Source of the DNA: Saprospiraceae bacterium
GTDB taxonomy: Bacteria; Bacteroidota; Bacteroidia; Chitinophagales; Saprospiraceae
Direction of reading: 5' to 3'
DNA: 38,060 bases
NCBI GenBank assembly: GCA_024103005.1
Contig: JAGFJA010000005.1
Location: forward strand, 1-38,060
Below, piece after piece: positions 1 through 8,986 of the stretch; within the stretch, counting starts at the first letter, position 1, and every line of letters starts with the position of its first letter. The translations under genes and the position numbers were made by a program. The notes below the pieces were generated by a model. It saw nothing but the letters and a program-made list of their open reading frames with translations. It did not search any database and had not been told where the DNA came from.

Positions 1-81
1 AAATGGACGCAACCTATAAGAAACTGGGGAATGATTTTAAACCAATTTAGCCTTATATTTGGCGATAGAATAAAACTGTAA
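1..81 (+). CDS. IS256-family transposase, C-terminal fragment
   Basis: Only the last 26 codons lie in the window, in frame 1 and ending with TAA at 79-81. The tail reads KWTQPIRNWG followed by a stretch ending FGDRIKL. This matches the typical C-terminus of IS256/MULE-type transposases, where a KWT-P-I-NW motif is followed by an LNQF-like segment. The catalytic DDE residues lie outside the window. The same tail is encoded on the minus strand at the right edge. Confidence 0.8.
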   Translation, partial: KWTQPIRNWGMILNQFSLIFGDRIKL

Positions 82-127
82 ATCCGGACTATGATTTTTC
101 CACTTACACAGTTTTTGGGATAGTGTC
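1..127 (+). mobile_element. IS256-family insertion sequence, right end (partial)
   Basis: This is the 3' end of an insertion sequence, cut by the window edge. It holds the last transposase codons (1-81) and the non-coding terminus to 127, which ends in TTTTTGGGATAGTGTC. Read inward, the tip GACACTATCCC...CTGTGTAAG resembles IS256-type terminal repeats, which start with GA and carry TGTGTAA. An identical copy in inverted orientation closes the other side of the window (37936-38060). The family call rests on both the transposase tail and the terminus. Confidence 0.85.
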
Positions 128-132
128 AAAAT

Positions 133-1254
133 CTATTTATTGTAAAACAACCAAATAATAGCCGCAGTAATTTCTTTACCCCACTTCTCTTCATTATGCC
201 GGCCTTTCGGATCAATTGTCAATTTTACTTCGACTAATTTGTCCAAAAAATGCTGTTCTTCCAGAACATTTTTTAATTCCTTCATATTTGGAATCATGGT
301 AACACTTTCCTTACCTCCGGCATAGATGTAAACCTTGGTTGGGAAGGGAGTATAAAATCTCGGGATTTCTATTTGCGCATCCCTTATTAACCAGAGTGAG
401 GGACTGAATATCATCAATTTGCCGAATACATCAGGAAATAATATTCCTCCATATAATGTAATCAATCCTCCCATTGAACTCCCGCCCAGACCGGTATATT
501 CGCGACCACGCAAAGTCCTGTATCTATTATCAATGAAAGGCTTTATGGATTTAGCCACATCACTTAAATATTTTTGACCATCACCTCTTCCTACCCTAGT
601 TCCACTGATAGGAGTATATTCTCTTATCCGATCCACTCCACCGTGATCAATCGCAACTATAATCACGTCCGTCTTTCCAGCTATAGACAATTGAGTCATT
701 TTTTGTTCAAGGTCCCAATTGCCAAAGGGCGCCGTTGAATCCCATAAATTCTGACCATCCTGAAGATACAATACCTTATAATGCTTTTGTGCATCTTTGT
801 AATAATTATAGGGCAACATTACACGCACAGTCCTCACAACTCCAAGATATGGCAAAGGGAACTTATCAAATTTTTCGATTATTGGCCGATATCTGAAATC
901 AGCCAGTTTGTTTGCGAATAAAAATCGAGGAACCCTGTCAGTTACACTCCTCCTTACAGAGGGAATTGTTCTGTTTTTTGACTTATTTCCTTTGGCAGTT
1001 ACTTCTTCATTACCCCACCCGCCTTTTGTATATTTATACGATACAGGGAAACTAAAATCATCCGTTATCTTTACTTTTAATTTATACCTTCCCTCTTTTA
1101 TATGCTTCATCTTAAAGCGTTCATCTTGAGGGTTCCAGTCATTAAACGTCCCAGTTACATAAATGTCCCTACCATCTTCATCCTTTGTTAAAAGGTTAAT
1201 AGTGAGGGTTTTAACCTTCAAATCTCGAACAATATTTGCAATATGCTTGATCAA
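133..1254 (-). CDS. alpha/beta-hydrolase esterase of the enterochelin-esterase (Fes/IroE) type with N-terminal beta-sandwich domain
   Basis: The 373-residue protein has two parts. Residues about 15-100 form an AMPK/CBM48-like beta-sandwich with the typical VTGTFNDWNP segment. Residues about 120-373 form an esterase-D-like hydrolase. The nucleophile is Ser260 in GGSSMGG, a late His353 lies in GRHNEEKWG, and YLQDGQNLWD is typical of this family. Many Bacteroidota relatives hydrolyse siderophore or carbohydrate esters; the substrate here is unknown. No signal peptide is visible. The start is TTG at 1254, since no ATG occurs before residue 49, so the true start is uncertain. It lies downstream of metK behind a terminator. 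The stop codon ends five bases from an IS256 end. Confidence 0.8.
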   Translation of the reverse strand: MIKHIANIVRDLKVKTLTINLLTKDEDGRDIYVTGTFNDWNPQDERFKMKHIKEGRYKLKVKITDDFSFPVSYKYTKGGWGNEEVTAKGNKSKNRTIPSVRRSVTDRVPRFLFANKLADFRYRPIIEKFDKFPLPYLGVVRTVRVMLPYNYYKDAQKHYKVLYLQDGQNLWDSTAPFGNWDLEQKMTQLSIAGKTDVIIVAIDHGGVDRIREYTPISGTRVGRGDGQKYLSDVAKSIKPFIDNRYRTLRGREYTGLGGSSMGGLITLYGGILFPDVFGKLMIFSPSLWLIRDAQIEIPRFYTPFPTKVYIYAGGKESVTMIPNMKELKNVLEEQHFLDKLVEVKLTIDPKGRHNEEKWGKEITAAIIWLFYNK

Positions 1255-1264
1255 AATAGTAGTG

Positions 1265-1306
1265 AAAAAAAATGCATCTACCTGAATTATCTAATCAGAC
1301 AGATGC
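1265..1306 (-). terminator. rho-independent terminator of metK
   Basis: On the minus strand GCATCTGTCTGA pairs with TCAGGTAGATGC (12 pairs including two G-T), with a 9-nt loop, followed by A and eight Ts. It starts 27 bases after the metK stop and precedes the esterase start, so the two genes probably have separate transcripts. Confidence 0.8.
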
Positions 1307-1332
1307 TATTTTATTTAAATTAAACTTATTGA

Positions 1333-2589
1333 TTATAATCCAAAAGAAGACTTTATAATTGGTATAAAATCAAGTTTCTCCCAGGTAAACAATTCAACCT
1401 CGACAGTTTTTTCATTGCTTTTACCCTTGTTAAAGGTTTTCTTAACCGTTTTTGCTTCCCTGCCCATATGTCCATAAGAAGCAGTTTCACTATATATGGG
1501 ATTGCGCAATTTGAGTCTTTGCTCTATAGCATAAGGTCTCAAATCAAAGATCTCCTCAATTTTTCTGGCAATTTCGCCATCAGACATATTTACTTTTGAT
1601 GTACCATAAGTATTTACATATAATCCGCATGGTTTTGCCACACCGATAGCATAGGATACCTGGACCAGCACCTCATCACATAGTCCGGCAGCAACCATAT
1701 TTTTTGCAATATGGCGGGTTGCATATGCTGCACTTCTATCTACCTTAGAAGGATCTTTTCCGGAAAATGCACCTCCACCGTGAGCTCCTTTACCTCCATA
1801 GGTATCAACGATAATTTTTCTGCCTGTCAGTCCGGTATCTCCATGAGGACCGCCAATTACAAACTTACCGGTCGGATTTATGTGATAAATTATATCATCA
1901 TTAAAGAGTGACTGAGTCTCAGCATCCAATTGACTTTTCACACGTGGAATCAGGATATTAATCATATCTTCCCTGATTTTTGTCGCCATACGTGCATCAT
2001 CAGCATCAAAATCATCGTGCTGGGTAGAAATAACTATGGTCTCTATCCTCAAAGGCTTATTATCGTCGTCATATTCTATAGTCACTTGACTTTTTGCATC
2101 AGGCCTCAGGTATGTAATATCCTTGTCCTCCCTTCTCAATACTGCCAATTCTTCGAGTAATTTATGTGCCAAATCTAAAGCCAATGGCATGTAATTGGCA
2201 GTTTCATTTGTGGCATAACCAAACATCATACCTTGATCTCCTGCACCCTGATCCTCAGGGTTTGTACGTTCTACTCCCTGATTTATATCAGGTGACTGTT
2301 CGTGGATGGCAGATAATACACCACATGAGTTTGCATCAAAAAAGTATTCACTCTTGTTATAACCAATCTTTTTGATTACCTCTCTTGCAATTTCCTGAAC
2401 ATCAAGGTAGGCGGAAGATTTGACTTCACCGGCTAAAATGACCTGACCGGTGGTTACCAATGTTTCACATGCGACCTTACTATCTTTATCATAGGCAAGG
2501 AAATAATCAATGAGTGCATCTGAAATTTGATCAGCTACCTTATCGGGATGTCCTTCAGATACTGATTCGGAAGTAAAAAGATATGACAT
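1333..2589 (-). CDS. metK: S-adenosylmethionine synthetase
   Basis: MetK makes S-adenosylmethionine from methionine and ATP in the cytoplasm. The family signatures are all present: [15 protein letters not shown] near the N-terminus, [12 protein letters not shown] in the middle, and [19 protein letters not shown] in the phosphate-binding region. I start at ATG 2589 ([10 protein letters not shown]), giving 418 residues. An upstream in-frame TTG at 2610 overlaps the proposed -7 box and would lie before the transcription start. The gene has its own promoter and a strong terminator, so it is probably transcribed alone. I see no SAM-riboswitch-like fold in the very short leader. Confidence 0.97.
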   Translation of the reverse strand: MSYLFTSESVSEGHPDKVADQISDALIDYFLAYDKDSKVACETLVTTGQVILAGEVKSSAYLDVQEIAREVIKKIGYNKSEYFFDANSCGVLSAIHEQSPDINQGVERTNPEDQGAGDQGMMFGYATNETANYMPLALDLAHKLLEELAVLRREDKDITYLRPDAKSQVTIEYDDDNKPLRIETIVISTQHDDFDADDARMATKIREDMINILIPRVKSQLDAETQSLFNDDIIYHINPTGKFVIGGPHGDTGLTGRKIIVDTYGGKGAHGGGAFSGKDPSKVDRSAAYATRHIAKNMVAAGLCDEVLVQVSYAIGVAKPCGLYVNTYGTSKVNMSDGEIARKIEEIFDLRPYAIEQRLKLRNPIYSETASYGHMGREAKTVKKTFNKGKSNEKTVEVELFTWEKLDFIPIIKSSFGL

Positions 2590-2607
2590 TCTATTTTTTT
2601 TGAGTGG

Positions 2608-2640
2608 CAAAGCTAATAAATTTTGCTACATGTAACCAAA
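2608..2640 (-). promoter_or_regulatory. metK promoter (Bacteroidota -33/-7 type)
   Basis: On the minus strand TTTG (2637-2640) is followed after 21 bases by TAGCTTTG (2608-2615), an exact TAnnTTTG box. A start about seven bases further down falls near 2601, leaving a leader of roughly 12 bases before ATG 2589. Confidence 0.7.
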
Positions 2641-2868
2641 TAATTCATTTCACTTTTAGATAAAATATTTATAATCAAAGAATTTCATATAATTAATTTT
2701 ATTGTTAATAGAAAGATGAATAGATTTATTTTGTATATTTGTTTTGTATTTTTCTTTACAATTATTCATTATTCTGCCTTGATTATTGATATGAATTATC
2801 CGATTAGGTTCAATTTCAAAGAGTTTTGATTAATTGTATGTATTTTTTCATCAAAATCCTTCTTTATT

Positions 2869-4965
2869 TTGCTTGACCTTAACCACCCGTTAGAATATGT
2901 AAAAGGCATAGGACCAAGAAGGGCGGAATTACTTTTTAAAGCTTTTCATACAAAGACTATTGGAGAATTAATTCAGGTATATCCTATACGATATATTGAT
3001 AAAACAACCATAACGCCTATAAGAAATATAACAATTAATGATGAATGGGTACTGATTAAGGCCACTATAATTCATATTGAATTGGTCGATGGTAGAAAAC
3101 AAAGGCTGGTAGTCAAAGTTTCAGACCAAACAGGTATAATGGAACTGGTATGGTTTCAGGGAATTAGATACATCGGGCAAATTATTGAAAAAGGAAAAGA
3201 ATTTCTTTTTTATGGAAAAATCAACAACTTCAATGGCAGATTAAATATCCCTCATCCCGAAATAGAAAAACCGGGAATAAATGATACCCGTGATTTTTTG
3301 CTGCCTATTTACCCGAATACCGAAGCACTTAACAGAAGTGGGTTAACTATGAAGTTCAGACGGGATCTCTTATTTGGTTGGCTCAATGAATTAAGTAGTT
3401 ATGATTTTCCGGAAATGATACCGAATTGGTTGATGAAAGATCTTAATTTGCCTTCCAGATTCGGAAGTATAAAACAAATGCATTTCCCCCAAAATCAGAA
3501 ATCAGCTGAAATAGCGAAAAGGAGATTAATTTTTGAAGAATTTTTTATTAATCAATGTTCACTGATCGCTCAGAAAATTTATCGTAAAAATAATATCAAG
3601 GGCTACAATTTCTCTAAAATAGGCCCGCTATTCAATGAGTTTTATCATCACAAACTTCCATTTCAATTAACCGAAGCTCAAAAGCGGGTAATCAGAGAAA
3701 TTAGAAATGACATGGGTTCCGGATTTCAACTAAATAGGTTGCTTCAGGGAGATGTTGGAAGCGGGAAGACAATTGTGGCACTGATGTCTGCACTAATTGC
3801 TTGTGACAATGGGTTCCAGACATGTATCATGGCACCACTTGAAATTTTAGCCCAACAACATTATAAAAATATTTCTAAATTAATTCAGGGCTTAAATATT
3901 AAAGCAGCCTTACTTACAGGCACAAGTAAGAAAAAGGAAAGGGAAGAAATTTTATCGGGATTACAATCCAATGAAATTCAAATCTTGATAGGAACACATG
4001 CACTAATCGAACCTGCCGTCAAATTTCATCAATTAGGATTGGTCATTATAGACGAACAACACAGGTTTGGTGTAGAACAAAGGGCCGCATTATGGTCAAA
4101 AGCCACTCCCCTGCCTCCACATGTTATCGTAATGACTGCCACTCCCATACCACGCACTTTGGCAATGTCAGTATATGGGGACCTTGATGTAAGTATTATC
4201 GACCAATTACCTCCCGGAAGAAAACCAATCAAAACGCTTCATTTTCATGAATTGAAACGTACTGAAATGGAGGCTCTGATGAAACATGAATTAGATGCCG
4301 GACGACAAGTGTTTGTCGTTTATCCCCTCATTGAGGAAAGCAAAGATATGGATCTGGAGAACCTGCAGATGGGCTATGACCGGATATTTCGTGCCTTTCC
4401 GCCTCCTAAATACCAGATTTCCGTAGTGCATGGCAAAATGAATCCCAAGGACAAAGAATCTGAAATGAACCGATTTATTCAATTCCAATCCAATATTTTG
4501 GTAGCCACTACGGTAATTGAAGTCGGAGTAGATATTCCCAATGCATCGGTAATGATTATTGAAAGTGCAGACAGATTTGGATTATCTCAGTTACATCAGT
4601 TGAGAGGCCGGGTCGGGCGAGGTGCAGAACAGTCTTTCTGTGTCCTGATGACCGGATATAAACTCTCGCAAGATGCACGTACAAGAATAAAAACAATGGT
4701 AGAAACTGACAATGGCTTTACTATAGCTGAAGTAGATATGCAACTGCGAGGACCTGGAAGCATTGAGGGCGTCAGACAGAGTGGCGGACCTGAATTTAAA
4801 CTGGCAAGCATTTCATTACATCAGGATTTATTTAAACTTGCAAATGAATCAGCCCTTAAAATTTTAACTGCTGACCCAAAACTGGAAAATCCTGACAATC
4901 TGGGGCTTAAATCATATTTATCCAAATATATTACAAAAAATAAAGATATGTCAAAAATTGGGTAA
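2869..4965 (+). CDS. recG: ATP-dependent DNA helicase RecG
   Basis: RecG remodels stalled replication forks and Holliday junctions. The 698-residue length is normal. An N-terminal wedge/OB region (about 1-230) is followed by two helicase lobes: Walker A GDVGSGKT (about 294-301), the DEQH box in VIIDEQHRFG (about 392-401), TATPIPRTLA, and a C-terminal lobe with VVHGKMNPKDKE, ATTVIEVGVDIPNA and QLRGRVGRG. The start is TTG at 2869 (MLDLNHPLEYVKGIGP), which matches where RecG proteins begin. The only other in-frame candidates back to the stop at 2827 are ATT codons. A TATATTTG box at 2734-2741 could be its promoter. It converges with the DUF5916 gene. Confidence 0.96.
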   Translation: MLDLNHPLEYVKGIGPRRAELLFKAFHTKTIGELIQVYPIRYIDKTTITPIRNITINDEWVLIKATIIHIELVDGRKQRLVVKVSDQTGIMELVWFQGIRYIGQIIEKGKEFLFYGKINNFNGRLNIPHPEIEKPGINDTRDFLLPIYPNTEALNRSGLTMKFRRDLLFGWLNELSSYDFPEMIPNWLMKDLNLPSRFGSIKQMHFPQNQKSAEIAKRRLIFEEFFINQCSLIAQKIYRKNNIKGYNFSKIGPLFNEFYHHKLPFQLTEAQKRVIREIRNDMGSGFQLNRLLQGDVGSGKTIVALMSALIACDNGFQTCIMAPLEILAQQHYKNISKLIQGLNIKAALLTGTSKKKEREEILSGLQSNEIQILIGTHALIEPAVKFHQLGLVIIDEQHRFGVEQRAALWSKATPLPPHVIVMTATPIPRTLAMSVYGDLDVSIIDQLPPGRKPIKTLHFHELKRTEMEALMKHELDAGRQVFVVYPLIEESKDMDLENLQMGYDRIFRAFPPPKYQISVVHGKMNPKDKESEMNRFIQFQSNILVATTVIEVGVDIPNASVMIIESADRFGLSQLHQLRGRVGRGAEQSFCVLMTGYKLSQDARTRIKTMVETDNGFTIAEVDMQLRGPGSIEGVRQSGGPEFKLASISLHQDLFKLANESALKILTADPKLENPDNLGLKSYLSKYITKNKDMSKIG

Positions 4966-5072
4966 GGTTGTTTCACAAGGGAAAATATTTTAGATAAAAA
5001 TTATGTATATTTATTAAAAAATAAAACAAAAAGCTCGACAAAAAAGGTCAATACCAAAAAATCTACCTCAGC

Positions 5073-7538
5073 TCACCCTTCCCGACCCTTGACAAATATC
5101 CTCTCATAATCAAGAAAATAATTTATCCTCACCGAAAATAGGTTATTCCGAATCTTATCCCCGAACCTATTAAAAACATCCCTGTATGCAGAATCATTCC
5201 TAACAACATCATTATATCCGCTATCCCATGCAAGAATCAAATCACTGCCCCCGGCAAATCGCCAGGTTGCTCTCGCCTCAAAATTTGTAAATTGAACTAC
5301 CAGAAATTCCGGCACATTATCAGTTGAAACAACTTGTTCTGCCAGATGACCATTCTGCTGCAACAAATGGAAAGATTCGTTATGTATCTTAGACCAATAA
5401 TTTCTTACACGAGCACTGATGCTTAAATTAGGATTAATCAACAAAGCAGGATTAAGACCCAATTCGATTGTCTTGATATCCCTGTTGCTAAATATTATAT
5501 CCCCTGGTTGCAAACCATTATCCCCTACCTTTTCAGTAAAAGCATAACCGACATCATTCTGCCATCTTGTATAACCCACCTCACATTTAACGGAAAAATA
5601 ATCATTCAATCTAAACCTCGGATTGGCCATTACTTCATGCTTTTTTCGTCCGGGTTCATCCCACTTCTCCCACAAATAATTCATATCCAAAGCAACAGCC
5701 TTTCGATAATCTGTCGATATAAATCCTGATATAGTAAAATTCTTAGGATAAAGGTAGTATCGGGAAAAATCAGGTGTACGGGGTTCAAAATAATCATAAG
5801 TCACTACAGGTTCAGTTTTCACATCGATATTTATTGCATTGAAATTTCTCTCAAGAAAAAAATACTCTAATTCTATACTAAAATTTGCAAACCGGTCAGG
5901 ATTTATTATCCGGATATACTCCAGCTCCAGACTAGTGGTAGATTTATTCCGAATGCCTCTGGGAATATACGTTGAATATCCTCCTTTTAACTCTGTCTTC
6001 CTGAAATTAAACTCACTTAAAAACCCTAAATCCCTGGGGTCAAATTTTTTTGAAACTTCCTCATGCTCCAATGAATAGGTCCAGTTTCCGGAATTTTTTC
6101 CCAGATCAATATAATACTTATAACCGACTGAATGATCACCTCTATCCCTAACAAGTGATAAGGCTCCATTTGCCTGGATATAATAAGTTTGATTCTTATT
6201 TCTGATATTAAGATCAGTACCGATAACATTGGCATCACGGAAAGATCCCTGCCTTGCCACATTGGTATTAATAATAGAAATATAGGAATTATTTTTTAGA
6301 TTTTGGTCCAATACAATAATGTTGTAATTGGACAAAGGATTGATCAGCAACCTTTCATGTTGTCCGGATAAAGTATCTAATAATTTTGCATAACCTTTTC
6401 CTTCAGTTGCATTAAAAACACCAACAGCCAACCCATTCTTCCCTCTACCTGTAAGTTTGAACGCATTTATCAACTTGTTCTTTTTCGGATAATCTTCCAC
6501 CACCTTCCCCGCAGGAACTTCATTTTCATCAAAATAACTATTTTGAGCACCTATTCTGCGGGAATAAAATAACTCCGCCCTGGAAAACAACTCAAGGCCT
6601 TCGGTAAAAAAAGGTCTCCTTTCTTCATATTGAACTTCAAAAGGTCCTAAATTATAAATATTATCATCAAATGAAACCTGACCAAAATCAGGAACCAATG
6701 TCAAATCCAGTGTATATGCATCATTCAGACCATACTTCAGGTCAAGGCCGCCCGACATCCTAAATTTCTTGCTGGCTTTAGGTCCATAGTAGCCGGCAAG
6801 ATAAGGAAACAATGACAATCTCAGTGGAGCCTTGACATCCGCTATTCCGGACAAATACCCGCTTTGATTTAATACGCCGCTTATTGCCGGATTTACTGCT
6901 TGCCAAGCGGATAATTCTCTTGATTTCATCATCTGCCTGAAAACATTGAATCTCCAGTTTTTTGTACCATCCTCCGGAAAACGAAGTTGTGAAAAGGGAA
7001 TTCTAATTTCTGCCTGCCAGCCATCATCAGTCAGACGTACAGAACTGTCCCAGATAGCATCCCAGGATTCATCTTCTTCATGTCCTATATATTTTACATC
7101 CCTTTGTAAATTACGTGGCGTCACACCAAAACCATATCCAATGGTTCCGGAAGCATACGGATCAAAAACAAATTCGATATAATCCGTATTATTATAATTA
7201 TCCCGTTGCGCCAGCTCTTTCAAAATATTGCCGGGTGAATCTTCCATCTCAGCATATATATAGATAGCATTATCATCATACAGCAACTTAAATTGGGTTT
7301 CTTTGGAGCAAGGCTCACCCGGCCTATTCTCCATTAAAGTAAAACCCTTAAAAAAAATTGCTTCATCCCATATTCTTTCATCCCCTGCGCCATCAATCTT
7401 CGGCACCTTCTCTCCTGCTTTAATCCTGGTAATTGTCGCTATTCGGGCATTTCCGATCATTGTGTCGCTAATTTCAACTTGACCATTACAATTGATAAAA
7501 GCAACCAAAAATCCCAGAATAAAAGCCAAAATCTTCAT
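5073..7538 (-). CDS. DUF5916 outer-membrane protein with N-terminal carbohydrate-binding family 9-like domain
   Basis: The 821-residue protein starts with a signal peptide (MKILAFILGFLVAFINCNGQ). Residues about 40-235 form a CBM9-like beta-sandwich (PKIDGAGDERIWDEA, IYIYAEMEDSPG, DYIEFVFDPYAS, WQAEIRIPFSQLRFP). The rest is the DUF5916 region, rich in alternating aromatic beta strands (DLTLVPDFGQV, YEERRPFFTEG) and probably an outer-membrane barrel. The family is common in Bacteroidota and its function is not established; binding of an extracellular polymer is inference. The start is ATG at 7538. No susC/susD partners are nearby. Confidence 0.85.
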   Translation of the reverse strand: MKILAFILGFLVAFINCNGQVEISDTMIGNARIATITRIKAGEKVPKIDGAGDERIWDEAIFFKGFTLMENRPGEPCSKETQFKLLYDDNAIYIYAEMEDSPGNILKELAQRDNYNNTDYIEFVFDPYASGTIGYGFGVTPRNLQRDVKYIGHEEDESWDAIWDSSVRLTDDGWQAEIRIPFSQLRFPEDGTKNWRFNVFRQMMKSRELSAWQAVNPAISGVLNQSGYLSGIADVKAPLRLSLFPYLAGYYGPKASKKFRMSGGLDLKYGLNDAYTLDLTLVPDFGQVSFDDNIYNLGPFEVQYEERRPFFTEGLELFSRAELFYSRRIGAQNSYFDENEVPAGKVVEDYPKKNKLINAFKLTGRGKNGLAVGVFNATEGKGYAKLLDTLSGQHERLLINPLSNYNIIVLDQNLKNNSYISIINTNVARQGSFRDANVIGTDLNIRNKNQTYYIQANGALSLVRDRGDHSVGYKYYIDLGKNSGNWTYSLEHEEVSKKFDPRDLGFLSEFNFRKTELKGGYSTYIPRGIRNKSTTSLELEYIRIINPDRFANFSIELEYFFLERNFNAINIDVKTEPVVTYDYFEPRTPDFSRYYLYPKNFTISGFISTDYRKAVALDMNYLWEKWDEPGRKKHEVMANPRFRLNDYFSVKCEVGYTRWQNDVGYAFTEKVGDNGLQPGDIIFSNRDIKTIELGLNPALLINPNLSISARVRNYWSKIHNESFHLLQQNGHLAEQVVSTDNVPEFLVVQFTNFEARATWRFAGGSDLILAWDSGYNDVVRNDSAYRDVFNRFGDKIRNNLFSVRINYFLDYERIFVKGREG

Positions 7539-7794
7539 TTATACCAATGTTTGAACAAAGATTATAAAAATTATATTATTTTATATATAAAGATATTCCA
7601 ATTATAACGGCACTTAATCTAAAAACATCAGATTTTAATATTTAATTGACCAATAACGTAACGATATCGATTAGATTTTTAAATCTTTGAAACAATTTTA
7701 AAAAATTGAACATACAATTTAGAAGCTAAATGAATTTATACACCTTCCATGAATAATTTAATACGATTTCCTTCGTTAACTTATGGGTTGTGAT

Positions 7795-7802
7795 TAGTTT
7801 TG
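7795..7802 (+). promoter_or_regulatory. promoter -7 box upstream of the PorP/SprF-like gene
   Basis: TAGTTTTG is an exact TAnnTTTG match, with a weak -33-like TTCG 19 bases upstream (7772-7775). It lies 28 bases before the GTG start at 7831. Confidence 0.45.
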
Positions 7803-7830
7803 CACTCATATTCTATTAAAATTCTAATTA

Positions 7831-8865
7831 GTGAGATACATATTTGTATTTTTTATTATATTTAATTTATCAAATCTTTCCGGTCAGGAGAGATATCTGA
7901 CTCAGTTTTATGGTTCTCCGATTACTTTAGATCCTTCGTTGACAGGAAATTTCGAGGGGAATTACAGGATCAATTTAGCTTACCGAAATCAATGGGCTCA
8001 TAATTTTGAAAATCCATACAGCGTATTTCAAGGCAACGTAGATCTCAATTTTAACCTCGGTCTGAAAAGCCAGAAAGTCCATGATATAGCCTCTGCCGGC
8101 ATTTATTTTGCACATGATAAGGTAGGAATTCTGAGTTACGGAAATACGGAAATGGGGTTAGCCGGCTCATACCACAAAGCTCTCGGTCCGAATCAGTTTA
8201 TCTCCGGAGGTCTTTATCTTAGTCTAAATCAAAGGAACAGCAACTTTACAAATGTTACCTTTGAAGATCAATTCAATGGAGAAGACGGTTATACCCAACC
8301 TACTGCTGAGAACTTAGCTGAAAACAATTTTGCCTTTTTTGATCAGGGCATTGGAGTCAATTACTCAAATTATCAGGTCAATCAACACGGATTTAACGTG
8401 GGAGTTGCCGTCGCCCACCTTTCGAGACCTGAAGCATCTTTTTACAAAAGAGATCCTGATGCAGAAGAAAACACGCCCTCTTTCAGACTTCCAATGAAAT
8501 ATACGGTCCATGCAGGTGGTCGGATTATCCTGGATGACTTTATGTCACTCTTTCCCAAAGGAATGTATCAGAAACAAGGAGCCTTCGATATGGCTACCGT
8601 CGGTCTAACCCTTAAAACAGATGTTTATTTTTGGTCTATCCATACCGGCGTTTTTGCCAGAGGTGCCGGTGTTCACAATAAATACAATTTTGATTCAGCA
8701 GGTTTTTTGTTGGGTCTGGAATACAACAATTGGCAGGTAGGCGTAAGTTACGACATCGGTTTCCCGGGTATTGCACAATATAGCCGTAACCAAGGTTCCT
8801 TAGAAATTACACTATCCTATTTCGGGCTGTATATCAATGATGACCTTTTGTGTCCTACTTTCTGA
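7831..8865 (+). CDS. PorP/SprF family type IX secretion-associated membrane protein
   Basis: This 344-residue outer-membrane barrel has a signal peptide (MRYIFVFFIIFNLSNLSGQ) and the family's early motif YLTQFYGSPITLDPSLTGNF, then NYRINLAYRNQW. The last strands end in LEITLSYFGLYI. PorP/SprF proteins assist or anchor substrates of the type IX secretion system. Multiple paralogues are usual in Bacteroidota, so this one need not be the core component. The start is GTG at 7831, directly before the signal peptide. Window members that could use the pathway include the CHU_C protein at 34564-36396. Confidence 0.88.
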   Translation: MRYIFVFFIIFNLSNLSGQERYLTQFYGSPITLDPSLTGNFEGNYRINLAYRNQWAHNFENPYSVFQGNVDLNFNLGLKSQKVHDIASAGIYFAHDKVGILSYGNTEMGLAGSYHKALGPNQFISGGLYLSLNQRNSNFTNVTFEDQFNGEDGYTQPTAENLAENNFAFFDQGIGVNYSNYQVNQHGFNVGVAVAHLSRPEASFYKRDPDAEENTPSFRLPMKYTVHAGGRIILDDFMSLFPKGMYQKQGAFDMATVGLTLKTDVYFWSIHTGVFARGAGVHNKYNFDSAGFLLGLEYNNWQVGVSYDIGFPGIAQYSRNQGSLEITLSYFGLYINDDLLCPTF

Positions 8866-8986
8866 TATCATTTATTCTAAGGAATATTTATAATAGCTTA
8901 CTGTTTTGTAAACTATCTACATTTTAGCCATTATTAACGAAATGGGTTTATTTAACTGAAAAACACACTTGTTACAACCTTTATTG

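Noticed and set aside
2716-2829. 37-codon plus-strand frame upstream of recG (hydrophobic start, ends before recG)
   Set aside because: Its ATG precedes the TATATTTG box, the codons are generic AT-rich sequence, and there is no clear ribosome site; probably chance in a promoter region.
2590-2868. SAM riboswitch upstream of metK
   Set aside because: The inferred leader is about 12 bases, and the sequence beyond it is simple AT-rich DNA without the conserved pseudoknot elements.
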